64,000 bases of DNA from Metaphire vulgaris (GCA_018105865.1 CM030832.1:21632436-21696435); one strand, 5' to 3'; positions 11,875 through 62,271 are shown, counted from the stretch's first letter. Made by a program: numbers and translations. The notes: a model not told the origin generated them from the letters alone.

Positions 11875-12596
11875 TAAGGACCTTTAATAATAATAACTAT
11901 ATAATAAATAAGTGAAAGGCCTAGGAAGTTAGGCATAGAATATCCAGTAGAGGGCGCTAGGTATTATTGAGTTACAGCCCGGTAGGTAGTTGCAGTTTAG
12001 CACAGCTCTTTAAAGGTAGTATTAGAGTCCTATAAATAGAGGTCCCTTAGATGGCCACGGGGCTGGTATACTGAGTTACGACTTGGAGTGCCGAATAGGT
12101 GGAGGTACCTTCGAGGTACTACATCTCCGCTAGGGAAGTGGCAATCCACCGCGGAAGTGGTTCCCAAGGGGCAGGGTTGTGCCCCATCAAAAGATAAAAC
12201 CGCGGCGCGTTAGGAGAAGGGAGGAGCCCGTGGAAAGGTCCGGTAGATTCCGAGGTAGTACCTGACAGAAGAGCGAGGTAGTACCTGACAGAAGAGCGAG
12301 GTAGTACCTGAGAGAGAGCAAGAAGAGAGAGGTAGTACCTAACAGAAGAGCGAGGTAGTACCTGAACGAGATATCGAGGTAGTACCTGTGCTAAGATATT
12401 GAAGTAATACATGAGAGATAGAGAGAGATAGAGAGAGATAGAAATAGAGAGAGAGGGAATCAGCCACATAATAATAAAAACCTTAGCCAAAAAGCTAAGT
12501 CGAATACCCACCCGCCTTAATTGAAAAGAAAGATAATACTGTTAGCGGCCGGCATCAGTCATCCTGGTAGATTAGCAATAAGGCCGGTTCGCAACA
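11692..12596 (+). mobile_element. solo LTR with 4-bp target duplication
   Basis: The sequence runs TGTAGCGGAATT...GGTTCGCAACA, a TG...CA structure with imperfect terminal inversion, flanked on both sides by TTAT (11688-11691, 12597-12600). It has a TATA-box-like CCTATAAATAG at about 12030. Several tandem copies of GGTAGTACCTGACAGAAGAG lie at 12250-12400. An (AAT)n tract occupies 11812-11874. No internal region is present. It is inserted in the hAT-like element around it. Confidence 0.75.
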
Positions 12597-12894
12597 TTAT
12601 GACCTCTTTTTGCTTGTCAGGGTTTTTCGAGAGGAACAAATACAAGGATGGCATTTGTGAGGACTTTAATAAAAAATAAAAAATAAAATGACGTCACGCG
12701 ATTTTTGAAAATGGGGGTCGGCCCGTTGTGACGTCATATTTTAGGGGGTCCGACGTTTTGTGACGTCGCGTGACGTAGGGTCGATCAAAAAAGTGACAAA
12801 TTCGCGTGACGCGTTTATGGACGGCCCCCTTAATTAAGTCACCTTCTCTTTTCAGTTGATGCAATTGCCAATATAGGCCTAATTTTAAACTCGG

Positions 12895-13005
12895 CATGAT
12901 TTAAAGTGGCTTAGGAGGCATTACTGCACGTGTGAAAGCCGCTAGGGGCACTAACAGGACTTGAACCCGCTCCGTTAGCCTCAGAGATATTTCTAGGATT
13001 GTGGA
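12895..13005 (-). mobile_element. SINE fragment (tRNA-derived)
   Basis: Contains AAAGTGGCTTAGGAGGCATT and GGACTTGAACCCGCTCC, the latter resembling an inverted tRNA B box. It is related in wording to the better preserved copy near 33255-33375. Short pieces of the same type also occur at 11396-11450 and 21785-21830. Confidence 0.45.
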
Positions 13006-14370
13006 TTGGGGGTGTCTACCTCAATTTTGGGGTGTCCGAAGCTAATTGGTATTCCACACTAAACTAGCACTGCGCGACACTACTAATGCAGCCATTTTAA
13101 AATTGTTTTTACTGATTTCAATAATGACGTCAGACTCTGACTCATCGTAGAGACATAGACATGACAGAAGAACAACACTCGTTATTTTAGCGCTTAAAAC
13201 TGTGCATTATATTGAACTGCATTGAAATGCATTAAATGCATTAAATGCATTTAATGCATTGAAAAAAGAGGTCATAGGGTGAGTGTTAACCCTAACCTAG
13301 GGTTAAAACCGTCCAATTTGCAAGGTCAAAACCGCGGTTTCGGTTCGGTTCGGTTTTGACCTAAAAACCGCGGTTTCGGTTCGGTTCGGTTAACCGCAAC
13401 AGCACTACGCTAGACTTGGCCGACGATGAGTACTCGCATAGAATAACTAAATAAAGAACAGAATAAATAAATAAAGAATAACCAACGAATTTCATTAAAA
13501 TTTGGCCTACCGTTATTTGTTACAAATTATTAATCAGTCTTATTTATGTCATTCTAAATCGTTATGCCCCAGTTAGTTGAGATGACAGTGGGCTAAGGCT
13601 TATACTATTGGATGGCTGATTCTATCTCTCTATCTCTCTATTGGACTTTACTTCTTCTATCTCGGGTACTACCTCGACCTCTTCTATCTCAGGTACTACC
13701 TCAACTCCTCTCAGGTACTACCTCGCTCTCTCAGGTGCTACCGCGCTATCTTCTACTTCAGGTACTACCTTGCTCTTCCATCAGGTACTACCTCAACTTC
13801 TCGGGTACAGTACGGTACTACCTCGCTATATTGGCCGACTCGCGGGCACTTCCTCACGGTGAGCAATTCTCTAGGTATTACCTAGAGATTTACCGGACCT
13901 TTTCAACGGGATCTTTCCCTCTCCTATCGCGTCGCGGTCTTATCTTTTGACAGGGCACAACCCTGCCCCTTGGGAACCGCTTCCGCGGGGATTGACACTT
14001 CACTAGCGGAAATGTAGTACATGTACGGTTCATCCACCAGAGATGTAGTACTTGGTATTTGTACTTGTACTCGCGAGTACAAATTTTCAGTACTTGTACT
14101 TGTACTTGGAGGCCAGGTACTTGTACTCGGAGTTTTTGGAATGCATGTAGGGCCTACTTGTACTTGTACTTGTACTTGGAGGCCAGGTACTTGTACTTGA
14201 AGCATTGTGTACTTGCTACATCTCTGTCACTAAGCACTAAGCAGGCAGCTGCTAGTTTGCTGAAGAACTATGTGGTCTTGTCCGTTGGTCAGGCAGATCA
14301 TTGAAATTAAACACAGCCTATTAAATATTCTGTGGCATAGGCAAACAATAACACGATCAAAGATAGAGCA

Positions 14371-14704
14371 CTTGGAGGAATAATACCAGGAGGGCGCCTG
14401 AGCCTATGCAGGCTTGGTTAACGACTGAAGCCAGCTATGGGCGTGTGGGTTGAGCCTATTCACCATATTGATTCACTCAAGCATTCACTTCGACCGTCCT
14501 CTTAGTAGCCTTTTGTATATCAATTATCCAACTTTCAATGATTCTTTTATTTAATTATTCAATAATAAATTATATGAAACGTATTCGATCCACCCTTGGA
14601 TTTCACCTATCGCAAACGCAATGTTTTGACTCAACAAATCGTCCACGGCTGGCTTCAACCTGGCCTACAGGCTCAAGCGTCTTCCTGGGTATTATTCCTC
14701 CAAG
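14371..14704. mobile_element. MITE with about 40-bp inverted ends
   Basis: CTTGGAGGAATAATACC at the left end returns inverted at the right end and stays similar for about 40 bp. I could not settle a target duplication. It is located in the interior of the composite element. Confidence 0.6.
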
Positions 14705-15114
14705 ATAAAGTATTTGAGTACAAAGTGCCTCATGTTGTTAAGTTTGCATTTACTGATTATAAAGATGAGAAAAAGTCTTAGAGGTAAATGCAAATTGTTT
14801 ACAAATAAATTGACACTAATAACAGATAACTGTGCTACGTCTAACTTTGTGAAACATTTGGAAAGGAAGAACACTGACAGGCTAATAAAAATTATTACTA
14901 ATAATTTATAAAGCATTACGGGGTTGCCAATCAAGCCATTCAACACCTAGGCAACTGTGGTGGTATATTGATAGTTCACCACTGTAATGAACTAATGAAT
15001 TGACATTATGACTAAACCTCGTTGCTAATTGTGTCCATTTTATTGAATAACTGTGACAGACAGCTACCCATTAATAAAGTGTAGGCCTACTTGCTGTTTG
15101 TACTTGGCTATGAG

Positions 15115-15414
15115 CAGGCCCTCCGAGAGAAATTCCGGGCCCCTGTGCAGAATGGCCGACGGGCCCTTTCATCATTTCGTCATAATTTCTTGGCGACCTT
15201 TTTTTTTTTTGCTTGTCGGGGCGCTATCTAGCACTGTGTCCCGGGCCCCCCTTGTGCTCGCCGGGCCCCTCTGCTGAACTGACATTTTAACCATTCTTTA
15301 GTGTTATTATTCGTTTTATTGTTAATTATACATATTCATCATCGGCCCGGGCCCCCTCCAGCCCGCCGGGCCCCTGTGCAGTTGCCCCCCCTGCCCCCCC
15401 TCTCGGAGGGCCTG
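15115..15414. mobile_element. hAT-like MITE (CAGGCCCTCCGAGAG ends)
   Basis: Inverted ends CAGGCCCTCCGAGAG and CTCTCGGAGGGCCTG with an exact 8-bp duplication GCTATGAG (15107-15114, 15415-15422). GC-rich interior with a run of T followed by GCTTGTCGG. It is nested in the composite AGTACA-array element. Confidence 0.85.
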
Positions 15415-15900
15415 GCTATGAGTACCGATACTTGTACTTGAGGCTTTGGTACTTGTACTTGTACTTGGAGGCCAGGTACTTGTACTTGTACTCGTACTCG
15501 AAGATTTTAGAATGCATGTACTTGTACTTGTACTTGGAGGCCAGGTACTTGTACTTGTACTTGAAGTATTGTGTACTTGCTACATCTCTGACATCCACCC
15601 TATCTGGTACTCCAAGTCAAAACTCAGTTTACCGGCCCTTAGCTCTTTTAAGGGGCCTCTATTTATAGGGCTTCGCTACTACCTTAAAGGAGGTGCGATA
15701 AACTGCAACTATCGGGCTATAACTCAATAACGCCTAGTGCCACCTACTGAATATCTATCTTACGCTTAACCATAGACTTTAATAACACAAGACAAGAAAT
15801 TAGTAACATAGGCTTATAGTCGTATAAATCAGCACTGCACAAAACGGCTTCAAACTCAACTAATAATCGACCTAAAAATCTACTTTTACGATACGATTAT

Positions 15901-17013
15901 AGTGGGTTACGTGCCGGAGCGTCAGAGTGGAATAGAAGCACGTTTGGAAGATTCCGTTCAGAGCAAAGGCACAGCAGTCCATAGAGTGCCAAACTTTGGT
16001 CTAAAACTGATTCTTAGACGTCCCTATTTCTTTGCCCCAGCCTTTCAAAATGTGGAGGGGGTCGCTCGAACCTAGCGGCCTAATAGAAGTCTCACGCCGA
16101 TGGGTGAGGGACACCTAAACGGGGGAGTCGGGGGACGTCACAACTGAAGTTTCAAGTTTAAAATTAATAAACGAAATTGAAATCAGTGATGATACTAATC
16201 ATAAACTTGGAGACTCATATGTCAACGTCTCTCCCAAGACCCGCTTTAGGCGAGAAGGGCGCCTCTAAGTCTTATGATCTTTTAAGAAGCAGTGATCTGG
16301 GACATAGTGGGACCCTGAGCTCTACTGTAGTTTCTAAGACGCTCTAGTCTCAAGACGGCTCAGTTATGTGGATGCTTTCAATCGATTGAGCATTCAGATA
16401 TCGGCCTCACTTTATGCATTTCAAAATAGCGTCTGTGATATTTAAACAGTGCAAGTCTTGGTTGAAAAATCAATAGGCCTAATGTAGCGCATCTGTCTCC
16501 CTTCGCTTGCATCCGTCGAGAAGCGTTCTCTTACTGCGAGGACTAAAGGGCCTAGAAGCGTCTTTAGGCCTCTAGAGACCATCTCAGCTGACACCAGATG
16601 CTCAATCAAATGACTCACGCTGCAAGAAAACACATATTAAAAATGCTACAAATAGTAGAATCAATTAAAAGCACCCCTAAAGTATGAAGTATGTCTGACA
16701 CACATATAGCACGTATATATGTGTATGGCTATCACCTGTGAGCTTGCGTCTGCTATATGCTATAGCCACTAGAAGGGAGTGCTTAAACAGCCTGCGTGTC
16801 TAAGTATCCAATAGGCCGCTCCAGTCTCCATCTTCATTCCACGTCATCACTCGCACCTGAACAGATAGGCCTATCTCATTGCATTTCCGTCGTTCCTTTG
16901 AGTGAGTACGCAGCAGCAACAACAGCACTTTACAGTCGGTCCAAGAAGTCAGTCGTCAGTCAGACGATCCTAAAATCAGCAGAAGAAGAAAGAAGAAGTG
17001 GCTTTCGCTGATC
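15901..17013 (+). promoter_or_regulatory. upstream region and 5' UTR of the IF gene
   Basis: I see no coding sequence or recognisable transposon here. The last about 200 bp before the start codon are likely promoter and 5' leader: ATCCAATAGG (16806) resembles a CCAAT box, and the leader is rich in CAACAACAGCA and AGAAGAAGAA. No convincing TATA box. This is inference from position. Confidence 0.35.
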
Positions 17014-54686
<37,673 letters not shown>

Positions 54687-56318
54687 TTAAGCGACCGTAC
54701 GTCGTCGTTCCACTCGCTGTCTCTCATCTTCGGAAGAAGATAAAGAACGTCTGCTCCTCTCATCTTGCTTACTTTGCTGCTTTAGTTGGTGTTTGCATGA
54801 ATTATTTTGCACCGTTAGTATGCGACTTATTCGAATCTACCATTCCAGTTTAAGAGTAATTTCGTAAATTTCGTTTAATACGTGGACCTAACCATTTGTT
54901 GGGCTAGTGTTTGACTTTTCCAAAATAAGTGGGGATTGAATTATTTGTCAGACCAAAATTTTCGATCACTAATTGGGTCAAGCGTTCAAATCCAAAATTT
55001 TGACTGACCAGTAGGAAGTTGAGTGACCAAAAACCAAATACTTTCGATCATCAGCATGCAGTCATTCTCAACTAGTGGGAGGTAATCCTCCCCCTAAAAC
55101 CCCACGCCATCAAACACTGGCTGAGTATCTTTCCTAAAGAGGCGTGTGAAGTTTGTGTCCAGTGAAACCGCAGCTTAACTTTCACGTAGATATCGGACTA
55201 TGTCCCTTTCATTAAAATAAGACTAAGACTAAAAATGACGAGCAATGGGATACCAATCTTTTTATGATATTCAGATCGGCTGCTTTAATAGGCCATGTAC
55301 AGTAAATCATAGACCATAAGCTTATATCTATTCAAGCATTTCACTGTCTCTTACAATCTCTTCTTCGAAGGTTAAAATAAAATAATTTAATAAATGAAGC
55401 AAATGGCCTTCAATAAATATTGTAAAAGCAATCATTGGAATTGCGTAAATATAACGCTGTGTTTAGAGAGATCTGTTTCTTTTATCTCAGGTATTTAAGT
55501 GCTACTTAAGACAATCTAATGCTTTTAAATAAAATGTCTTGCAAAATGATGTCAAATGGAGCTGAAAATTTATATAGGTAGGCCCTAATCACTACTGCGG
55601 TAGTTATCGTGGATGATGTTACCGTTCCCTCGTAAATTTATTTCAATCCCGCGGTGATTCCAGCGTTTACCGCGGATTGACATCTATTTTAGTCATATAG
55701 AATAATTATTAGGTTAATCAACTCCCAGAATTCTAATCTAAATGGCTACCAATAAGCAAGATTGATACCTTAATTCCTGTGGGCGAAGAAGTTCTGCACA
55801 GACCTATCCTAAATCGAAATTCCTCTAAATGTATCCTCTTAACCACAGTTCGGCATAAAGGTCCAGTTATGGAACATGTACTTTGTTTTTTATTGGTATA
55901 TCTGCTGCAGACAGCAAACAGTTTCCGCAATGTTTAGGAGCTAATGTCTTTTCCTCAGCCAATTAGAGTAGTAGGCATAGGCTACGCTAATCATGTAAGC
56001 ATTCACCGTATTTAACGGAGACATCTCAGAATGTAGTTAATCAACTGAACGTAGACTCTTGTATGCATTATTATAACATTGATGTGTTGTAGATGTCGTT
56101 ATAGCTAATATAATGGTAACGGTTGTAATTTTTTGCATTTTCTTGCTTTTAGAATATTGGATTTCAAATGTTCGCTATGTTATTATAATCGTTATTTAAG
56201 CTTAAATGCAAAGACGTTGATAAAGTTAACTGTCATAATTTATTAGCCTAACCTATTAGTCAAATAGATAAAAAGATAGGGCCTACAAACTGCATTAAAA
56301 TGAAATATTCATATTGTC

Positions 56319-56369
<51 letters not shown>

Positions 56370-56880
56370 GAAACGGTTTTAATTTTGTTAAATAAAATTT
56401 AAAATATAGGCCTACATACGCAATTGTTTTGTTTTAATAGTGTCAGGTCAATTCTAGCATTCTTCAAAAATTTCATCTGACTATAGGCCTACCAATGTTA
56501 ACAAATCACTAGTAACTGCACAGGTCTACATATGCAGAGCCGACATGTGCGGCCTATGTGATCGCCTAAGGCCGATTTTTTAGAACCTCCTCTAATGCAT
56601 TTGCTGCAAATTTGGAGATTTTGGATAATATGCCACCGTCTATGTCGTTTATACATAGGCCTATAACCATGGTGTTTTTAACATGTAAACTATGGGGGCC
56701 GCCCCCAGTTGTTTTCTTGGCCCCCACAGTAATTATGGCGGTCCGTCTTTCGTAAAAAGGCCCTCTAGATGTTATTCCTAGTTTTTCTTTATTGGGCTAA
56801 CACTGTTTAGCATATATTTTAGCTTTTGTAATGACTTCTTGTGTTGATCTAACTGAGGAATGAACAATACGCAGATTACA
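54687..56880. other. 3' flank of the IF gene and intergenic DNA
   Basis: Contains the probable 3' UTR of the IF gene, a (TA)n run at 56321-56366, and from 56660 a GGGGGCCGCCCCC repeat also found at 58433 and 59360. I see no coding sequence. Confidence 0.5.
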
Positions 56881-57755
56881 CCACACTATAATGGCATACA
56901 CAGAAAGAAAACTACAAAGGTCATTAGACAGAGTGGCAGAAGAGAGTGAAAAGAAAGGACTAAAGAATAAATACAAAAAGACGTACTATATGGTAATAAT
57001 AATAATAATAATAAATTCCTAGGTGCAGACTACAATATATATATAGGGGGATAGAAATAAAACAGGTAACAAAGTTCAAATATCTAGGAAGCATTTTCAC
57101 AAGCGATGGAAGAAGTGAAAAGGACGTTTAAACCAGAATAGGAATTGCGAAGACAGCCTTCACGCATACTTAAAAAGACCCTCACAAATAAACACATTAC
57201 AGCAACAACAACAGCACGGCTCAGAATTATTCAAAACTATGTTTGGGCAGTTCTGGTGTCACGGCATGGTGTTGCGGCTCTAGGAATTTGCTGCAGAGAT
57301 GTGGGGGGCCGTTGTAGGGGCATGCAAAAATCATGGGGGCCAACCATTAGTTGTTTAATGTATGCTACAAGCATTAAGTATAGGGTCCCAACTGGGGATG
57401 GTGGGGGGCCAGGCTCTCAAGAGGGGCAGTTCGGGCCCCCTGGCCCCCGGTGGAGCCTGCCACTGGATTGTACTAACGGTCAGAAACATGGACGTTGACA
57501 AAATCAACAAAAAAGAAACTGCTGCAGAGATGTGGTTTCTCAGACGTTTTCCATCGGCCCATGCAAAAATTTCATGGACAGAAAAAATAGCGGCGGTCAG
57601 ATCAGTTTAAATTGGCATCAAAAAAGAAGCATGTGTAAAAAGAAAATTCAATCTACAAACCATAAGAAAGCGGCAGTTGGAATTTTTCGGACATCTAATT
57701 AGAAAGGATGGATGGGAAAATCTAGTCATAACAGGAAAAGAGGGTAAACGCGGTT
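56881..57755 (+). pseudogene. LINE reverse-transcriptase 3' region, decayed
   Basis: Encodes FKYLGSIFTSDGRSEKDV (near 57075), the classic LINE motif, then broken frames. About 220 bp of other repeat lie at 57255-57475. It then continues with MWFLRRF and TIRKRQLEFFGHLIRKDG (near 57660-57715). A further partial duplicate of the end of this region is at 58020-58090. Confidence 0.75.
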
Positions 57756-58166
57756 CGCCCCCGCTGCCCGACTCGCTACTTCGCTTGAGCTCTGTATTCT
57801 GGATTGTTACTAACGGTAAATGTAGGCCTATGTATGTCATAAGTTGAGATGAAATAAACAAATTTCAATCAATCGATCGATTAATAAACTAAAATCAGGA
57901 AGTGCCACAATTAGTTTTCATCCGGAATTTTAAAAGTTTTCCATCGGCCCCGGGCCGCCTCCCTAGGAGTTTTTGTCCTTAAAAACACCTTGCTTTATTA
58001 CGGCATTCGACAAGGTACCGGTGCGGCGGTCAGATCAGTTTAAATTGGCAGCAAAATAAGAAGCATGTGTAATAGGAGGAAAGGTTCTTCAATCTTCAAT
58101 AGCTAAAAAAGGTTGGTCAGACTGAAGGACGATAGGTAAGTATTCTAATTGGGTTAAAGTCATCAG

Positions 58167-58357
58167 CATGGGCGTCCGTATAATTTTTTCAGGGGGTGCA
58201 AAACAGGGTCTTGTGACGAAAGAAATGAAAAAAAATTCCAGGGGGTGCAAAACAAAGTTTTGTGACGAAAGAAACAAGTAATTTTACTTTTTTCATAACC
58301 ACAATTTCATAACCACAATTTTACCAAGAGGTGCAATTGAACCCTTGCACCCTCGTG
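58167..58357. mobile_element. small hAT-like MITE
   Basis: Begins CATGGGCGTCCGTATAAT and ends GCACCCTCGTG. Exact 8-bp duplication GTCATCAG (58159-58166, 58358-58365). The interior repeats CAGGGGGTGCAAAAC and TTGTGACGAAAGAAA. Confidence 0.75.
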
Positions 58358-58463
58358 GTCATCAGTGGTGTTCATCAAGATTCAGTGCTTGGACCTCTGC
58401 TTTTCGTTATAGGCACTGTGTTTTTTAACATGTTAACTGCGGGGGCCGCGGCCCCCTAGTAGT

Positions 58464-59349
58464 CAGTGATGTGACCAGTACAAGGCCAAGACGCTAACCC
58501 TCAAGACCAAGGCCAAGACCAAGACTCTGAGCCCCAAGGCCAAGGCCAAGGCATTGACCTACAAGGCCGAGGCCAAGACATTTCACTCAAGGCCAAGGCC
58601 AAGGCTTCGATCCATTTTACCGAAAAAGGCTGACAAGCAGGGTCACACTCGTAATGTAATAAAAATATGAAATATGTACACTACAGTAGCGCTGACAATT
58701 GTTACACTATTGTATTATGTGAAAGAGCTAACACCACAGCCTACTAATAAACTTCTCTGTTATTGACGTTCGACACAACTCCCAACACCCAAAATTGTGT
58801 GTTTACCAGTGTGCCCCTTCTAGTTAATGACATAATCGTCAAAAGTATATTTAATTACTGACTGAATTGAACTTGAAAGCCATCAATATGCCATTGGAAC
58901 AACTAGCCAACTAGTAGATAACTACTATATTAAATTGATTATCCACAAAAATCGGAACGCAACCGGAACTTCCGGAAGTAGCAATGGCTGAGCAAAGATT
59001 ATTCTAACTATGAAATCTAGAAAAATAAGAAAATGCGATGCATCATCCTTTTGTCACCAGTACTGACTGCAGCTGTTTATGACTATGAGACTTAAGAGTC
59101 TCAGAATCGCAGACTGACTAAAGTGGTTGTACTGCACAGTGAACGCATATTGTAATGACAAACTATAGCTGCCATCAATGCCTTGTGATGTGACCAAGAC
59201 ACTTGCTTCCAAGACCAAGGCCAAGACCAAGACATTAACCCACGAGGCCAAGACCAAGACATTAGACCTCAAGACCAAGGCCAAGGCTTTGAAATCCGGC
59301 CTCGAGGCAGCCTCGAGGCCAAGACCGAGACCAAGGCTTCACATCACTG
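58464..59349. mobile_element. hAT-like element, AAGGCCAAGACC-array type
   Basis: Ends CAGTGATGTGACC and CTTCACATCACTG with an exact 8-bp duplication CTAGTAGT (58456-58463, 59350-59357). Both ends have arrays of AAGGCCAAGACCAAGG. A degenerate copy of the terminus (GATGTGACCAAGAC) precedes the right array at about 59186. The middle is A/T-rich without transposase. It splits a GGGGGCCGCGGCCCCC-containing repeat. Confidence 0.85.
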
Positions 59350-59357
59350 CTAGTAGT

Positions 59358-60578
59358 TTTCCTGGCCTCCGCAGTAATTATTGCGGCCCCCTTTCATAAA
59401 AAGGCCCCCCTAGAGATTATTCCGAGTTTTTCTCTCTTATGCATTGGCAGTCTTTTAAGAGAAACAGTGTCTTTCGAACTGACGCACTGAAACACGCTCG
59501 AGCGCCACACTGTAGTGTAAATTGAAATATGAGTCCGTGATGCAAGGACAAGTCAGCTCTGATTCCTGGTTGGGGTCAGAGGGATGTGTAGCCGACATCT
59601 GCAAAACATGGCGCGCGCGCACACACACACACACAAAGAAGAGATTGATTACCGGTACTACGACCAACACAGCAGAGATAGGAATACACACCAGGCATGG
59701 TATGAAAAGTCTGAAGTAGTCATATAACCTATAGCTAAATAAAGTTTAAGTATATTACATCACCTGCTTTATCTTATCTAATTTGTCATATATCTTCCAA
59801 AAATCTAATATGTTCGTTAAACATGACCGTCCTTCCATGCAGACGATCTTTTATGAATTGAAACCACAATCAGGCGATCTAACGACCTCTTTTGATATTT
59901 TTCCAGAAACTTAACACAGTATGCAAATCAAACTCACTGGTTTATAATCTCCTGGTTCACTTCGATTTCCTACTTTAAATAGTGGTGTAACTTACGCATC
60001 CCTCCATCTCTTGGCATTACTGTTCTAATTGACTCATTGAATATATATTAGTTCGTCATTGTCTCACTAATCTCATTCTTACGTCACATAAAAATATGGG
60101 ATGCAGACGATTTATCATTTATGCCAACACTTGTTAGTTTTCAATTGGCTGAGAATTCAAAAATGCATTCCTTTGTGCATTAAAATTCACATGAAAGAAA
60201 CTTTCTAACTTTCAGAAAAATCTGGAAAAGAATAATCTTAGTGAATCAAGTACCACATGTAATAATTATTACATCAGCAGCATTGATATCAACACTTGTT
60301 ATTTAGCTATTAAAATTCTGGATAACTCCTAGTTCAATATTTGCCAGCAACTCTTGATATTGGTCAAGCTGGAGTGGACATGCTGAGTGAACTAAATTTT
60401 CACAGCAATTATGTGATGATAATGATCATGCTGACAAAGTTGACAGTGACCCAACGATAGTCTTAATTAAGTCAAATTTTAATTAGCAAATGCTAAAGTA
60501 TTGTAACTTAACTAAAACCACTGGTTCTACATTTCTTGAAACTGTTTAGGTTCATTTAAATGCAAATTTAATTCTTTA
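59358..60578. other. intergenic DNA
   Basis: A short CA run at 59618-59635. No gene or defined element recognised. Confidence 0.4.
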
Positions 60579-62271
60579 TCAACTCTCTTGTTCTCTACGG
60601 GTAACATTTCGCATATTAATATATCGTGGAGAGAAATTGCTCAGAGAAAACTGTTTAAGCAACTTAGGTTGCTGGTCAGAAATTTTTGCCGATTGGCTGC
60701 GCATGATTTGCATTCTAGTGGGAGTCACCGGCAGCAGTCGTTTCACTTTATCGCCGCTAGTTGGCGTCTCGGCAGCATAGTCTCTTTCCAGTTTGTCTTT
60801 AACGAGGTCACCGAGTGCTCTTGTGGCCTGAATCAATCTGGATCGCTGTTCGTTCAGCTTCCTCTCTTGATTTGGATCAAGTGACGGAGGGGCACCAATG
60901 GATGAATTCATTCCGCTGTCTGATGGCGAAATGCTTAAACTTACGGAAATCTGAATAAGTCGATCGGCCGATTGCTGCACTATTTCCGCACAACGAGTTA
61001 TCTTTCTGAGAATTCCACTATCTATACCTATTAAAATAATCGCAATGCCTTAAGATATATCGGGTAGTTTAACAGGTATTTGGACAAACAAAATCAGACA
61101 AATATTAGACAGTAATTATAATTTTTATATTATTCATCATTTATTAGAGATACTAACTTACTATAAAGTATTACAGAAATTAATTTTAATATATACAAGG
61201 CCTAATATTCTGAGCCCCATTCTAAACAGAGTACAGGGCCAAGTGGCTTTGTGAAAGTTTAGATATCATAACCTTTCTTAGAATAGTATGGAAATTCTTT
61301 GACGTAATCGTTTTATGCGAGTTCTCAAATGTGGTGACCATTTTGCATAAAACAACCGTGGGACGATCTTGATCTTCAAACTGAAAATGATGTTTTAATT
61401 TGAAAAATTATAGAACACAGTGATTGCATTAAGCTATTTATTAATTATTAGGTTTTTAAGAAAAAATTTACAATGTTGAACATATTACTGGGATGTACTT
61501 CTAACCCGTCAGCACTGGTTGAACTGTCTGTTTGAGTAACTCGAGACTGTCGACCAGTTTTTGTGTCTTACTAACCATAGAAATACATCTATCAAAGTAA
61601 TTCTGATAGTAGTTTGTTGGTCGACTGTTGCCCATTTCTTCAGTAGCTTTTGAATAAAGGTCGATCTAGATGAAACCAAATATTTTCTTATATAATACGA
61701 GACAAATTTAATTCACAATGAAATCATTTTTTTTATTTGCTCCTTACAAAGATTAAATATAATAAGGTAATTTCAATCAATTCCATAAAGAAAAAGGAAC
61801 AACTAAGTGCTGTTATTATTAATCACAGGTGAAAACATACAGGTGTTAACCTGCTTGGAGCGTCGCTTAGAAGAGGTGCTACCAAAATTTTACATTGTGC
61901 TGAAGTCACAAGGTAGAAACAGTTCCAGAAAAGAATAATTTCAAGTGAAACTCTTAGTTCTGCATCAAGTCAAGTAAATTATTATCACAGCATTAGCTTC
62001 ACCTTTGCAATCTTCAATTTGCACCACTGTGCTTAGTGCTCTACTGTTGTGACATTTGCACCTAATCTGCAATTAGTCTGAAAAGTGCATGCATAAAATC
62101 CTCATCGACAGAAGAATTTTGATCAACAGACTTATTTGCTAAAGAGGAAGCACTCCTCTTGCTCTCCTCAGCTTTAAGCAACTCGATTCTGCAGACCTGA
62201 ATCTGTTGCAAATGCAAGAAAATCGCCCGACAAGAAGCAACGACTGGATCAAACTGCAGAAGAAGCCTCAT
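60579..62271 (-). CDS. unidentified host gene, tentative multi-exon model
   Basis: Four minus-strand segments look coding. 62197-62271 reads MRLLLQFDPVVASCRAIFLH and onward, after acceptor TTTCAG; the frame stays open to a stop at 62062. 61506-61665 reads IDLYSKATEEMGNSRPTNYY and QNYFDRCISMVSKTQKLVDS. 61273-61373 reads DQDRPTVVLCKMVTTFENSH and onward. The last, 60579 to about 61018, includes KITRCAEIVQQSADRLIQIS, a Ser/Pro-rich part and a basic tail ending in TRREQES. The first junctions fit in phase; the phase between the third and fourth does not close, so an exon or boundary is wrong. The protein looks largely alpha-helical. I do not recognise the family. Confidence 0.5.

Larger units (their letters stand above)
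11478..13407. mobile_element. hAT-like non-autonomous element, CGGTTTCGGTT-array type
   Basis: The ends are TAGTGCTGTTACGGTT and, inverted, TAGTGCTGTTGCGGTT, flanked by the exact 8-bp repeat CGCTAGAC (11470-11477, 13408-13415). Both ends carry arrays of CGGTTTCGGTTCGGTT, then short TTAGGG-type stretches. It contains a 905-bp solo LTR and a SINE fragment as later insertions. Confidence 0.85.
14038..15590. mobile_element. hAT-like composite element, AGTACA-array type (copy 2)
   Basis: The ends are CAGAGATGTAGTACTTGG and, at the right, TACTTGCTACATCTCTG. The flanks are TCATCCAC (14030-14037) and ACATCCAC (15591-15598), an 8-bp duplication with one change. TACTTG arrays with GGAGGCCAGG spacers lie at 14085-14215 and 15420-15575. 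An extra internal terminus is at about 14228, the mirror image of copy 1. The interior carries two further small inserted elements. Confidence 0.8.
13518..15900 (-). mobile_element. diverged relative of the solo LTR, interrupted
   Basis: 13600-14029 and 15599-15740 are together the diverged reverse complement of the 11692-12596 LTR. They carry the same GGTACTACCTC tandem units, the same CAGGGCACAACCCTGCCCCT block, and the TATA region as CTCTATTTATAGG. The two halves join across the element at 14038-15590, so that element inserted into the LTR. The outer limits are approximate. Confidence 0.65.

Noticed and set aside
54908..55120. Possible small inverted-repeat element (AGTGTTTGA ... TCAAACACT)
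   Set aside because: The inverted match is only about 9-10 bp and no flanking duplication is evident.
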